From NCBI GenBank assembly GCA_032622095.1, contig CP136066.1:4859784-4923783 (forward strand): 64,000 bases of DNA. Direction: 5' to 3'. The translations under genes were made by a program, and so were the position numbers. Position 1 is the stretch's first letter; every line of letters begins with the position of its first letter. A model generated the notes under the pieces. The model had not been told where the DNA came from and made no database searches. It saw nothing but the letters and a program-made list of their open reading frames with translations. Of the stretch, positions 34,478-46,824 are shown in pieces. The DNA is from Siphonodentalium dalli (lineage: Eukaryota > Mollusca > Scaphopoda > Gadilida > Siphonodentaliidae).

Positions 34478-35385
34478 CGAATTCGTCATCTCCAGTTAAA
34501 ACCTCGGAGTTTAAACCTGTTTCAACATAAATTAACAGTCCAGTCAAATCTGGTCTAGGTGGGCGTGTGTGGCCATTGAGAGGCTAGCAGATTCTATGAG
34601 ATGAACATGCAATCAAACTACCCATTAACCCTTTACCCAACATAACGGCCCTGTGCCAATGCATTCTCTTATATATGCGAGTCGACCATAGGTCGCCTCG
34701 CATATATAAGAGAATGCATTGGCTTAACACATTAAAAATTATAAAATTGTTAAAGAATGTAAGAAAAAATGGTCAAAAGTGTTAAAAAATGATTTTTTTT
34801 AGGCCAATGCATTCTCTTATATATGCGAGGCGACCTATGGTCGACTCGCATATATAAGAGAATGCATTGGCACAGGGCATAACTGTAACCATCACAATGT
34901 GGTCAAGGAGCCGGTTCCAATGATATCCATATTTGTATGGTTTTATTGAGACAGACCGAAGATATTTTAGGCTGTTGAAGCTTTATTTGGCCGGTTTTGT
35001 CCGGTTTGTTGGGTAAAGCGGACCACAAGCAGGCAAGTATAATGATTGTTGCCAAGCCCTCGATTATCGCGAACAAGTACACACACGTTCGTGTGATAAT
35101 GAATACTTTGTGATATAGCTGCACGCCAGCACTCTCACTTATGGACAAGCCACCAATCGATATTATGTACAGCTCCACCCATGTAAACCGCGGTCCATAA
35201 AATGCGGTTCGTCATCTCAGGTAACACAAAATTATCCACATACACGATACAGGTATGAGAGTGTACGAATGCGTGCCCTAGATCTGTGGTATCGGGTTTA
35301 ATTCATGGATTTAGCTGCCAAACGGCGGTTTAACTCTAGAGGTTTACCCAGACCAAGTTTAAATCGGGGATAACGAATCTGGCAT
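34478..35385. mobile_element. Family D transposon copy with nested MITE
   Basis: The left terminus 'gaattcgtcatctccagtta' and right terminus 'ggggataacgaatctggc' are inverted relative to each other. The interior matches 33727-34340 ('cactctcac.tat.gaca', 'tatgtacagctccac'). A family A MITE (34625-35018) splits the stretch that in the 59888 copy reads 'actaccctcttacctatctg' without interruption. Confidence 0.65.
34625..35018 (-). mobile_element. Family A MITE, copy 3 (reverse orientation)
   Basis: TTAA at 34625-34628. Hairpins at 34656-34722 and 34804-34870. The unique part follows in reverse ('tatccatatttgtatgg', 'gctttatttggccgg'). The far end reads 'gttgggtaaagcggacc', so the second TTAA has been lost or mutated. 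Confidence 0.9.
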
Positions 35386-35404
35386 ATTCAGTTTATAAAC
35401 CAAA

Positions 35405-36030
35405 AACATGGTTTATTTCACGCGATATCGAATTGTAAACTGACGGAAGCCGGTAGGTTGTGTTGCCTCGTGTATTATTTATTGATCAACCGACTAGATA
35501 TCATTGGTCTGGTATCGTTGAGTGTTCATCGTCAGAAGTAATTTGTAATACAGTCGCATTAATGCTGTGTAAAGTCCGATTTACTGCAGTCACCGTACAT
35601 AACAAAATCAAGAATAACGGTAGACTTTCACACCAACATATATCAACAAATATTATATTTACACAACAATGGTAGATCGATGGGTTTGGTCTATTAACAT
35701 TGTTTCATGTTTAAGCCAGAAACACGGTTTTGTCATTATTCTGAAAGTCGTGTAGCAAGCAATAGACTGTCTTCAGCAAGATTAACTAGCGCCAAATGTG
35801 ACAAACATCAAATAACACATGACGTAAATCAACGAACACATTCATCAACCAGAAAAAAAATAAACCGTGGTGCCATATGTTTCTTCGATGACACCTGATC
35901 ATGAATGATTGATTTATTGCATGTGAGATCGAACTGTATAAACCAACAAAAGCCGGTACCATGTGTCGCCTCGTCGCCTTCGTAGAATTTATTGATCCGA
36001 CAAGCGGTTAATATAACCGGCCCGCAGGTA
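35405..36030 (+). repeat. Family K copy 2 between two diverged direct repeats
   Basis: 35405-35505 and 35905-36010 share 'tttatt.cacg.gat.tcgaa', 'tataaacc', 'gccggta' and 'tttattgatc'. Between them 35593-35850 matches family K at 33484. Confidence 0.6.
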
Positions 36031-36329
36031 AACAAAACTAGTTAAGACCGAGAATATTATGCACGAAACCACAGGTAGTAACAATATATATCAAGTCAAC
36101 ACACTTGAGTGATTCGGACGGACATAGCCGATGCATTCACCGACTTGAAAGGAGCTTACGGTTTATATTCGCTGAACACAATAGAGGGTCTGTGTGGATA
36201 TGATCGTATAAGGACATGGATGGTGTAATGTGAATTGTCCGTCGTTTCATAGTGTTCTGGACTGTTATTCACTATGTCGAGTAAGTACAGTTATATGTAA
36301 CGGATAATGCTGGTTATAAAGCATATCAC
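36031..36329. other. No gene recognised
   Basis: Nothing supportable seen. Confidence 0.5.
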
Positions 36330-36980
36330 ATGTGGTATCGGTTCACCGTATCTTCTGTTTATTTTGAACGTACTAATTTGTGTTTATGTATTGCTATGTG
36401 TGGGGTGGGTGGGGTCCGATATTATATATTATCTTATACTTTCTGAGATATGAGGCATCTCCAACATTAACTTATGGTTCACAAGTTTCATGTAAAATGC
36501 AGCTGTCCTGTCTATGGTATAATTGTACATACGTCATATCAGTTCTTCGTATCGCCTGTTTATTTTGAACATGTTAGTTTATGTTTAGGTATTGTTATAT
36601 ACATGTATGCGGAATTCCGGTAATGTATCAAACCCGATACTTTATGAGATATACGGCAATTACAATATTAACTTGATGGGTTTTCATAGCAGCTATATAT
36701 ACATGGCACACGGATGGTACTGGTTATTCGTATCGCATGTTTAGTTTGAACATATTTGTTTATGAGTATATATTGTTATTTTCGGTGCTGGCGATATATC
36801 CAATTGCTGAGATATAAGGCACCTCTATCATATTCTCCATTCGTTCACATATGCAAGTGGCACACTACATTCCTAACTATACACATGTGTTATCGGTTTT
36901 ACTTGTTGTCTGTCTATTTTGAGCATGATATATTTATAATTGTGTGTGTATTGCTATGTGATGTTTCCCATATACCAACC
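36330..36980. repeat. Degenerate tandem repeat, period about 180-190 bp
   Basis: Four diverged units share 'atatcagttcttcgtatcgc', 'tgtttattttgaac', 'tttatgtttaggtattgtta' and 'gagatat.aggca'. Short plus-strand frames at 36380 and 36756 are repeat by-products. Confidence 0.6.
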
Positions 36981-37242
36981 ATATAATTCAGCATATATAA
37001 AGCGACAATCTTTCTGCATGATTATTCCGCAAAATGAATTTGATATTGATATACTATTCAGGTAGCAGGTGTACATGCATATCAGTAATATGAGTTGGTG
37101 ACTACACACAAGCTAATAATATCAAGCATGCACAGACATGACGCATATTGTCTTCATCCCATTTGCTACATAAGTGTTCTGGTAAAATCAATAGATAGCG
37201 ATTGTCTCATCTTTACCTTCCATGCACGAGTGCGAATCGCGT

Positions 37243-37312
37243 GCACGAAATCATGATGGGCGGATGTACATTATACGCACGAAATCATGATGGGCGGATG
37301 TACATTATACGC
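37243..37312. repeat. 34-bp unit in two tandem copies
   Basis: 'gcacgaaatcatgatgggcg' plus 'gatgtacattatac' occurs twice in tandem. Confidence 0.9.
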
Positions 37313-37649
37313 ATAATTCAATCAAGAATGCACGCGCGATAACTTGCCAAATGGCTATGATCATGTTTTACTGTGGAACGACATTATTCTTAGTATCATC
37401 TTACAACTTATACCACATATTACCTAGTATACCGTCACACCAAACAATATATGTGCTGTACATTTTTTCTTGCAAAACTGTCTCCCTTATTTTTCGTCCA
37501 GCTATCAATTCGAGCTGCTTTGACTGTTCTGGATTATGGATTGAAAGTTTGCTGCTTGGAATCAGATCGTGCGACCAGATCGAGCCTCTATTCCTCTGGT
37601 GTCTTCACCAAACTTAAAAGGACGCAGTTTATCCTCCATCACATCCCAA

Positions 37650-40351
37650 AGCATGTAGGTCAGTGCCCCTTGGTTCAGTCCATCACATCCTAAATCGTGT
37701 AGGTCAGTGCCCCTTGGTTCAGTCCATCACATCCCAAATCATGTAGGTCAGTGCCCCTTGGTTCAGTCCATAACATCCTAAATCATGTAGGTCAGTGCCC
37801 CTTGGTTCAGTCCATCACATCCCAAATCGTGTAGGTCAATGCCCCTTGGTTCAGTACATCACATCCTAAATCATGTAGGTCAGTGCCCCTTGGTTCAGTC
37901 CATCACATCCCAAACCATGTAGGTCAGTGCCCCTTGGTTCAGTACATCACATCCTAAATCATGTAGGTCAGTGCCCCTTGGTTCAGTCCATCACATCCTA
38001 AATCATGTAGGTCAGTGCCCCTTGGTTCAGTCCATCACATCCCAAACCATGTAGGTCAGTGCCCCTTGGTTCAGTCCATCACATCCCAAATAAAGTAGGT
38101 CAGTGCCCATTGGTTCAGTCCATCACATCCCAAAGCATGTAGGTCAGTGCCCCTTGGTTCAGTCCATCACATCCTAAATCATGTAGGTCAGTGCCCCTTG
38201 GTGCAGTCCATCACATCCCAAACCATGTAGGTCAGTGCCCCTTGGTTCAGTCCATCACATCCCAAATAATGTAGGTCAGTGCCCCTTGGTTCAGTCCATC
38301 ACATCCCAAACCATGTAGGTCAGTGCCCCTTGGTTCAGTCCATCACATCCCAAATAATGTAGGTCAGTGCCCCTTGGTTCAGTCCATCACATCCCACAGC
38401 ATGTAGGTCAGTGCCCCTTGGTTCAGTACATCACATCCTAAATCATGTAGGTCAGTGCCCCTTGGTTCAGTCCATCACATCCCAAATCATGTAGGTCAGT
38501 GCCCCTTGGTTCAGTCCATCACATCCCAAATCGTGTAGGTCAGTGCCCCTTGGTTCAGTCCATCACATCCCAAATCATGTAGGTCAGTGCCCCTTGGTTC
38601 AGTCCATCACATCCTAAATCATGTAGGTCAGTGCCCCTTGGTTCAGTCCATCACATCCCAAATCATGTAGGTCAGTGCCCCTTGGTTCAGTCCATCACAT
38701 CCCAAATCGTGTAGTTCAGTGCCCCTTGGTTCAGTCCATCACATCCCAAATCATGTAGGTCAGTGCCCCTTGGTTCAGTCGATCACATCCCAAAGCATGT
38801 AGGTCAGTGCCCCTTGGTTCAGTCCATCACATCCTAAATCATGTAGGTCAGTGCCCCTTGGTTCAGTCCATCACATCCTAAATCATGTAGGTCAGTGCCC
38901 CTTGGTTCAGTCCATCACATCCAAACTAATGTAGGTCAGTGCCCCTTGTTTCAGTCCATCACATCCCAAAGCATGTAGGTCAGTGCCCCTTGGTTCAGTC
39001 CATCACATCCTAAATCATGTAGGTCAGTGCCCCTTGGTTCAGTCCATCACATCCTAAATCATGTAGGTCAGTGCCCCTTGGTTCAGTCCATCACATCCCA
39101 AATAATGTAGGTCAGTGCCCCTTGGTTCAGTCCATCACATCCTAAATCATGTAGGTCAGTGCCCCTTGGTTCAGTCCATCACATCCTAAATCATGTAGGT
39201 CAGTGCCCCTTGGTTCAGTCCATCACATCCAAATAATGTAGGTCAGTGCCCCTTGTTTCAGTCCATCACATCACAAAGCATGTAGGTCAGTGCCCCTTGG
39301 TTCAGTCCATCACATCCTAAATCATGTAGGTCAGTGCCCCTTGGTTCAGTCCATCACATCCTAAATCATGTAGGTCAGTGCCCCTTGGTTCAGTCCATCA
39401 CATCCCAAATAATGTAGGTCAGTGCCCCTTGGTTCAGTCCATCACATCCTAAATCGTGTAGGTCAGTGCCCCTTGGTTCAGTCCATCACATCCTAAATCA
39501 TGTAGGTCAGTGTCCCTTGGTTCAGTCCATCACATCCTAAATAATGTAGGTCAGTGCCCCTTGGTTCAGTCCATCACATCCTAAATCATGTAGGTCAGTG
39601 CCCCTTGGTTCAGTCCATCACATCCCAAATAATGTAGGTCAGTGCCCCTTGTTTCAGTCCATCACATCCCAAAGCATGTAGGTCAGTGCCCCTTGGTTCA
39701 GTCCATCACATCCTAAATCGTGTAGGTCAGTGCCCCTTGGTTCAGTCCATCACATCCTAAATCATGTAGGTCAGTGCCCCTTGGTTCAGTCCATCACATC
39801 CTAAATCGTGTAGGTCAGTGCCCCTTGGTTCAGTCCATCACATCCTAAATCGTGTAGGTCAGTGCCCCTTGGTTCAGTCCATCACATCCTAAATCATGTA
39901 GGTCAGTGCCCCTTGGTTCAGTCCAACACATCCTAAATCGTGTAGGTCAGTGCCCCTTGGTTCAGTCCAACACATCCTAAATCATGTAGGTCAGTGCCAC
40001 TTGGTTCAGTCCATCACATCCCAAATAATGTAGGTCAGTGCCCCTTGTTTCAGTCCATCACATCCCAAAGCATGTAGGTCAGTGCCCCTTGGTTCAGTCC
40101 ATCACATCCTAAATCGTGTAGACCAGTGCCCCTTGGTTCAGTCCATCACATCCCAAATCATGTAGGTCAGTGCCCCTTGGTTCAGTCCAACACATCCTAA
40201 ATCGTGTAGGTCAGTGCCCATTGGTTCAGTCCATCACATCCCAAATCATGTTGGTCAGTGCCCCTTGGTTCAGTCCATCACATCCCAAATCATGTTGGTC
40301 AGTGCCCCTTGGTTCAGTCCATCACATCCTAAATCATGTAGGTCAGTGTCC
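37650..40351. repeat. 44-bp satellite array, about 60 copies
   Basis: Unit: 'ggttcagtccatcacatccc' then 'aaatcatgtaggtcagtgcc' and 'cctt'. The 'aggtcagtgcc' marker recurs every 44 bp (for example 37701, 37745). Variants alternate at the centre ('taaatcatg', 'caaagcatg', 'caaataatg', 'taaatcgtg') in mixed order, consistent with repeated unequal exchange. Occasional 43-bp units. No coding function. Confidence 0.98.
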
Positions 40352-41125
40352 GTTGGTTCAGTCTGTTCTCCTGAAACACATCCCAAAGCATGTAGGTCAG
40401 TGCCCACCCCACCCCATTGGTTCAGTCTGTTCTCCCGAAACACATCCCAAATCATGTAGGTCAGTGCCCACCCCACCCCCGTGGTTCAGTCTGTTCTCCT
40501 GAAACGCATCCCAAATCAAGTAGGTCAGTGCCCCTTGGTTCAGTCTGTTCTCCTGAAACACATCCCAAATCATGTAGGTCAGTACCCACCCCACCCCCGT
40601 GGTTCAGTCTGTTCTCCTGAAACACATCCCACATCATGTAGGTCAGTGCCCACCCCACCCCCGTGGTTCAGTCTGTTCTCCTGAAAAACACCAAAAATCA
40701 TGTTGGTCAGTGCCCACCCCACCCCATTGGTTCAGTCTGTTCTCCTGAAACACATCACAAATCATGTAGGTCAGTGCCCACCCCACCCCGTGGTTCGGTC
40801 TGTTCTCCTGAAACACATCCCAAATCATGTAGGTCAGTGCCCCTTGGTTCAGTCTGTTCTCCTGAAACACATCCCAAATCATGTAGGTCAGTGCCCACCC
40901 CACCCCCGTGGTTCAGTCTGTTCTCCTGAAACACATCCCAAATAATGTATGTCAGTGCCCACCCCACCCCCGTGGTTCAGTCTGTTCTCCTGAAACACAT
41001 CCCAAATCATGTAGGTCAGTGCCCACCCCACCCCCGTGGTTCAGTCTGTTCTCCTGAAACACATCCCAAATCATGTAGATCAGTGCCCACCCCACCCCCG
41101 TGGTCCAGTCTGTTCTCCTGAAAAT
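40352..41125. repeat. 64-bp variant of the satellite, about 12 copies
   Basis: The 44-bp unit is enlarged by 'tgttctcctgaaacacat' replacing 'ccatcacat', and by 'accccacccccg' after 'cagtgccc'. Some units carry only the first change, so they are intermediates. Every open frame reported here (40170-40967) is just translated satellite. Confidence 0.95.
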
Positions 41126-41500
41126 AAGCGCATATTGATCTTGTTTCAAAATCACACATATCAGCATTATTTATTTGTTTACGATCTATATGAACCTAAA
41201 TCGACTTACCATGTTTACGCTGTTTATAATATGTTTGCCCGCGCCATAAAACGGAATAACGGATATTAGTCCATGCACTGTGGGCTTATTCCAGAATACA
41301 ATAAGTCCAATATGAACCATTGTGAATATTTATTTCCAATATTAAACTATTTGCACGATGACGTGTTGCATCCCAGCATGTTACGCCAGCTGCGTATACA
41401 TGTGTAATAGGATTTGTTTTTGGTTCATAATTTGCGTCGAATCGCCTGATTTTGAGTCCACGACGATCTGAAAATGAGACTGTTTTACTGGCAATAACAC
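41112..41500 (+). repeat. Dispersed element family I, copy 1
   Basis: Begins 'gttctcctgaaaataagcgc' at the edge of the satellite and continues with 'gatctatatgaacctaaatc', 'gacttaccatg', 'tttataatatgtttgc', 'cataaaacggaataacgg' and 'gggcttattccagaat'. The reverse complement of 59560-59890 matches in the same order. The first nine bases are also the extra block of the 64-bp satellite unit. Confidence 0.7.
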
Positions 41501-42399
41501 TAATAAACTAACGCTCTTTCAAATGTGTTTTCATTGTGGTCCGTAAAAGAAATATCGGATAAAAGTCCACTTCGGCGTATTTCATAATCAAATAATCCCA
41601 TATGAACCTACATGAATAGTATATATATCGATTATGAACCTACATGAATAGTATATATATATCGATTATGAACCTATCGGCGTTAAGATATGATGAGGTA
41701 TTATTATCATAGCATCGCCTATGGTAACCGATGTTGAAACGTGTGTTCCCTAGTTGAGGAGCCGATCACTGTTGCAATATATCAGTTGATTGTCTACGTC
41801 ACTGATACCATATATGGACGTCAATTTAGTCCAGCTTCTTGAATCTCGCACGATCAAATGTGCTAAGGTTGATCATAATAACAACGCTTCGACTAACTAT
41901 GTTATGGTATTCTGATTTTACCTCGCCTTCTATGGAAGATCTAGCCATATGACGGGTACATGAAAGCCTGCGCGTGTCGATGATCATGCCATGAATCTCT
42001 ACTCATGTAGGCATCTATACAAAAGATAAATATGAGTGAAATATGGAATGTGAATGTATGTACATAATATAAATAAACTCGCCGGTTGACATGCAGTCTG
42101 TTAGATCAATCTGACTGGGCACAAATACTTACAGTGACTTGTGCAGAAAACAATCGTGTCCATTATCTACCATTTCCTATGAAATTCCCTGATAAAATTG
42201 GCGATAACGAATTGGCGATAAAAAACATATGTATCGGTACTGCAGTTGAGATACAAGGAGCTTGTGACGTCGTTGAATGGTTCGTGAATGAACTGACGTC
42301 ACATCAATCGCGTGAAAAATCAAAACGACATTCCAACGTATATTCTTGCGTACTATAAACAAATAGTTCCTAGGTATTAACATTAGTTGATTGCCTACC
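41501..42399. other. No gene recognised
   Basis: A short duplication 'gaacctacatgaatagtata' occurs twice (about 41606-41665). The frames at 42086 (+) and 42177 (-) show no domain. Confidence 0.45.
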
Positions 42400-42505
42400 A
42401 CCATGGGTGTTAGGGTATAACGTCCGAAAAGATCATATTCCACCAGTACAAAACCTGTGAACTTTCTGATGTTCTGACCCGTTATGACAGGGAACTTTAT
42501 AACAT
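42400..42505 (-). repeat. Family G arm
   Basis: Reverse-oriented match to 31060-31130: 'atattccaccagtacaaaac', 'gaactttctgatgttctgac' and 'gacagggaactttataac'. Confidence 0.6.
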
Positions 42506-43540
42506 TGAACACACAAAGCAGAAAATGCTGTGCATGTGGTTACTTACACCGGGAAATCCCCCACAAACGATTACAATACGCTAACTCTGGAATATCATTA
42601 CTTCGTCATCAGATGAGATCTTGGTGGATTCGAATCACTCCCCTAAGGGACTACGGGTATACTGTGACTAGTACGCGAGTGAATTAATAATGAAGAGCCA
42701 ATAAGCAATTCATCCGCGAGCATGCTGTGGTCTAAATACGAAGTACATTGTTTCTCGCTATACATTATGCAGTTGAATACAATAATTAAATCGCATTAAG
42801 GTAATGTCGTTGTACTGACTGGAACAATCAGCTAATCAGTTTATCCACGTGCCACGCCATGTCCATGGAAGCATAATGGGACCACGGTCTACATGCAGAT
42901 ACGCGCGCGACTCGAGTTAAAAGAACTTGCCATATACATGTACATCCGAGAGCCTTGTGTGAGCCGAGCCTCGATACAATATATACGCGTTTGCTTATAT
43001 GACACATGTTTGGTGTGCATATCTAATTGTTGCTATTATGCAGATAACGTTTACATAACTTTATGTTTAGTTCACGCACATTGCAGCACCCAACACCCAT
43101 ATACCGAGTCAGTGTCTCATAAAATATGACATATACTAAATGGACCAGACATTATGTCAGTCAAGACACTGCTACATACACCATTTGTATACACATGGAT
43201 AATTTCTTCCAGTGTAACTGGCAAGGGAGTCATCGGGTCAATCGCCAAATGTTCTACTATATATACCAATTCAGTTTAACATGAACCTTACAGTCAAATG
43301 TTTGATACATATATAGCCTTGAAATCTATATTTCACATCTTCCTAAATATCCCAATATATAAAGATATGCATAATTTTATGTTCGTACTATTATTGGTAA
43401 TCCGTAGACACATAAGCTGAAAGATGTTATTCGATATAATGCAAACTCAAATTGTTTTCTCACCATGTACAAACGTTTCTGTTATCGCATTCTTGTCATT
43501 TTATTTGTCATTTTATTTATAACACTGTAATGTCAATTTT
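42506..43540. other. No gene recognised
   Basis: Nothing supportable seen. Confidence 0.5.
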
Positions 43541-43620
43541 GTACGGGAGAGGGGCTACCTAAGTTGAAATAACTTGTGCCCCGATCCATTTTGTATATTT
43601 ATATACGAATAAAATATGTT
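43541..43620 (+). mobile_element. LINE-like 3' tail with stem-loop
   Basis: 'ggggctacctaag' and 'cttgtgcccc' can pair around 'ttgaaataa', followed by 'ccattttgtatatttatata' and 'cgaataaaatatg'. This layout (stem-loop, then AATAAA) resembles 3' ends of animal LINEs. No coding part is attached. Confidence 0.35.
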
Positions 43621-44499
43621 TAAAGTAAAAAGTAACGATTTTAAACTCGTGGTCGCAATACATCAACGTACATGCACCTGCAATGATGTTTCACCTTGTC
43701 ACGTCCCGGCCGGTGATTACAATAGGTTGGTAAATAGACGAACTAATAATATAAAATCTATATATATTATACACGCCTTGGCACAGACATCGACATTGCA
43801 CGTGTCAGCCATTTTCAACGTTCCACATACTAGGACGCTCTTTATGTTTGTCATATCAAGAATGGACTAGTAGATAACGCTTTTTATATAAACCTGGACA
43901 TTGGCTTTCTTCTGAGGTGAAATATAATATAATTTAAATGATTTCACAGAGTTTACCCCATACACGCGATTCGTGAGTAAATTTGTTTATAGCGTTGTCC
44001 CATTATGTTTATGTTGAATACATGCATATGTAGCCCTGGATTGCCATCGGCAGTCTTATCATCACCTATGTGAGACGGATGGGATAAAATGGTAACGAAC
44101 AGAGAAAATTCAGCCATAGCTTGAAGACATTCATATACACAATGAGGTGCAAATTGCTTTAGTTTGATTGGAATGAATGTGCACAAGCAGCTTAGAAATC
44201 CCATTGTCATTTGTAATCCTATGACCGATTAATTTAGACAGTTATGTAAGCAGGGGTGCTGCAGTTTATGTGGGCTAATTTCACGCGTACACTTTATCAT
44301 TGAGACAGGACAATGTAAGCGGATATATGGTCACATTGCATATACATGATACGTTGCGCAATATGACAGCCATACGGCGTACTGCTTCCTTAATTTATTG
44401 TCAAGCTGTACAGCTAGATGTTCGTTCGGTCACATTGTTTGTAACATGTGTTCGCGTGGACACAATTGCATCCAGCTTGCGATGCGTGACAATAATGCT
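43621..44499. other. No gene recognised
   Basis: Nothing supportable seen. Confidence 0.5.
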
Positions 44500-44854
44500 T
44501 TAACTCTTTACCCAACAAAACGGCCAAAAAACGCCAAAATAAAGCTTCAACAGCCTAACATATCTTCGGTCTGTCTCAATAACACCATACAAATATGGAT
44601 ATAATTGGAACCGGTTCATTGACCACATTGTGATGGTTACAGTTATGCCCTATGCCAATGCATTCTCTTATATATGCGAGTCGACCATAGGTCGCCTCGC
44701 ATATATAAGAGAATGCATTGGCCATTTTTTCTTACAACAATTTTATAATTTTTTCTTACATTTTTATCATTTTTAATATGTTAAACCAATGCATTCTATT
44801 ATATATATAAGAGAATGCATTGGCACAGGGCCGTTCTGTTGGGTAAAGGGTTAA
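44500..44854 (+). mobile_element. Family A MITE, copy 4 (diverged)
   Basis: TTAA at 44500-44503 and 44851-44854. Hairpin 1 (44655-44721) is complete; hairpin 2 (44786-44823) is reduced to 38 bp because its centre is missing, leaving 'ccaatgcattctattatata' joined to the other arm. It has more substitutions than copies 1, 2, 5 and 6, so it is probably older. Confidence 0.9.
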
Positions 44855-45604
44855 AAGTGAGTTTATGTACATGCATACGAACTGTACACATTATGCGTGT
44901 CGTCACCCCTGGCCAACTGGTCCTGCTATTGGTATTTGAGTATGGTGTGCCATAGCGATATGGTTGCGAATAAGGTACTTATCTCAGGTTGTCATTCGTG
45001 CGACCTTTGACAAATATAAACATATACACGTCTGTATTATCAGTATGTTAAGCACGCCCCGGGTTTATTTTATAACTGCACGAAATAAGCTCACATTGAC
45101 ATTATTTGATAATTCAGATATGCCCTATATGAACACGGGTTATTAAAACAGCCCTATATGCGACTATTTCAATATGAAATTAACCCGTTGTTTGCTTAAT
45201 TTCATGATAACAGACTGGACATAGCAAGAACAAACAAATACTACATACCAGGTTATGTTCTTTATAATGTTTTTGATCCAGTGGAAGAATGGGTATGAGT
45301 CCCCGATTGGCTTCACGTCAGAACCACATTGGTCCGATGTGAACCTATGTGTATATTTTGATCCAGTTTGGACCTATTTGCACGATGATATATTGGTATG
45401 ATTCGCTCAAATCTAAAACTTTTTCAATAATGTCTGAGTTTCCTTTTTACAAAACGACACAAATAGCCATAAGGGTTGTGTCGGCGTGCACAAATAGTGT
45501 TAAATATATTCCCTGTCCGATGTAATGTCAAACACTAGTAAGCCAAAATTAAAATAATTTCAATCGCCTTCATTCGTATCACACAAAAATCTCTGTAATT
45601 CAAC
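44855..45604. other. No gene recognised
   Basis: Around 45250-45390 there are faint matches to family I ('ttatgttctttataatg', 'gatgtgaacctatgtg'). Nothing coding. Confidence 0.4.
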
Positions 45605-45850
45605 ACGCGCCTCAAACAGTAATACGACGGAACGACCAGACAAAACTCATAATTGACAACGCTCTTTATTATCAACCGCTTTTGTGTGACCGAAACATGA
45701 ACGCTCGTTATCTGAAAATATAATTGGAATTATTGCAAGTATGACAAACATTCAACACGTGTTAAAACTTCCTCTTTTGAAAGTCATCAAACTGAAACAT
45801 CCCATTAATGAGTTCGTGGGTCCGATCTATTATGTTATGTTATGTGATTT
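45605..45850 (+). repeat. Dispersed repeat family F, copy 2
   Basis: Diverged match to 28560-28805: 'aactcataattgacaacgct', 'ctttattatcaacc', 'ataattggaatt', 'cctcttttgaaagtc' and 'gtgggtccgatctattatgt'. Confidence 0.6.
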
Positions 45851-46824
45851 GTGTGTACATAAATTATCCATGCAGCCATTATCTCGGAATGATTTAGACT
45901 CCCCAATGACCTCTAATATAAAATGACAATATAAGAAACAATAATGGTGTATTTCCTTAACAACATTATGCCCCATATCATAACTAAATCAAGCTCTGTC
46001 GACATGATAGCATAAAAGCAGGACCCCTGAGTGGCATTATGTATATGTATAGGATATTACTAACAAACTGCACGACCACAAAGGACATTGTTACTTTCAA
46101 TGATATGAGTTGTTTGACTATTTCTGGGCGAACGTTTGAATGAGAGATCCGGGCGTGCTAAAAGTGATTCAGATTAAACCTAATAATTTATCGTATTCTC
46201 ACGTTCGGGTGACCAAAAATAGCTCAACAAATAATACTCGCACTGCACTGAAGACCAATTACGGATAGAAGATGTTTCATTGTGTCATTGAAGTCAGGTT
46301 TTGTGCAAAAGGTGAGAATAGCTGCAGGGGCGCCGGAAGCATACAAGGGCCCTACAAAAAGGGCACTTTTCCGCTAAAAAGGGCATTTTCTCCGCAAACT
46401 CGGGAAAATAACCATAAATTCATAGTGGCAAAAATCCCTATGTTAAAGGTATTTGTCGGTTTTTATGGCCGTTTTGTGATAAAATTGACAAAAAATTAAT
46501 ATTCCTTGTGAAATTGGTGGTATTTGGACCTAAAAAGTCACATTTTGCTACAAAAACACGAGATTAAACCCACAAAAAGCATTTTCTGTCTCCAGAAAAA
46601 AGGGCAAGTCCTGCGCCCGCTCGCCCCCCTTGGTCAAGGGCAGGGGATCAGCTGCCCCCTCTGCCCCCATCTTCCGGCGTCCCTGAATAGCTGATATTTT
46701 CCAAGGCGTCGGCACATGTACTTGCGGTAGCAAGAAACCACTGTGCAAACTTGCCCAAGTTCTAATTTCAAACTTGCCCAAGCTCTAACAGTTGGACATT
46801 ACTAGTTTGACAGCCTCTAACCAC
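45851..46824. other. No gene recognised
   Basis: 46310-46690 contains 'gggcgccggaag'-like sequence and its loose reverse ('cttccggcgtccctg'), 'aaaagggcattttc' and 'gaaaaaagggcaag', suggesting a degenerate inverted-repeat element about 370 bp long. Nothing coding. Confidence 0.4.

Noticed and set aside
37650-41125. CRISPR-like appearance of a regular 44-bp repeat
   Set aside because: There are no unique spacers: the whole 44-bp unit is repeated. The surroundings are eukaryotic and no cas genes are present.
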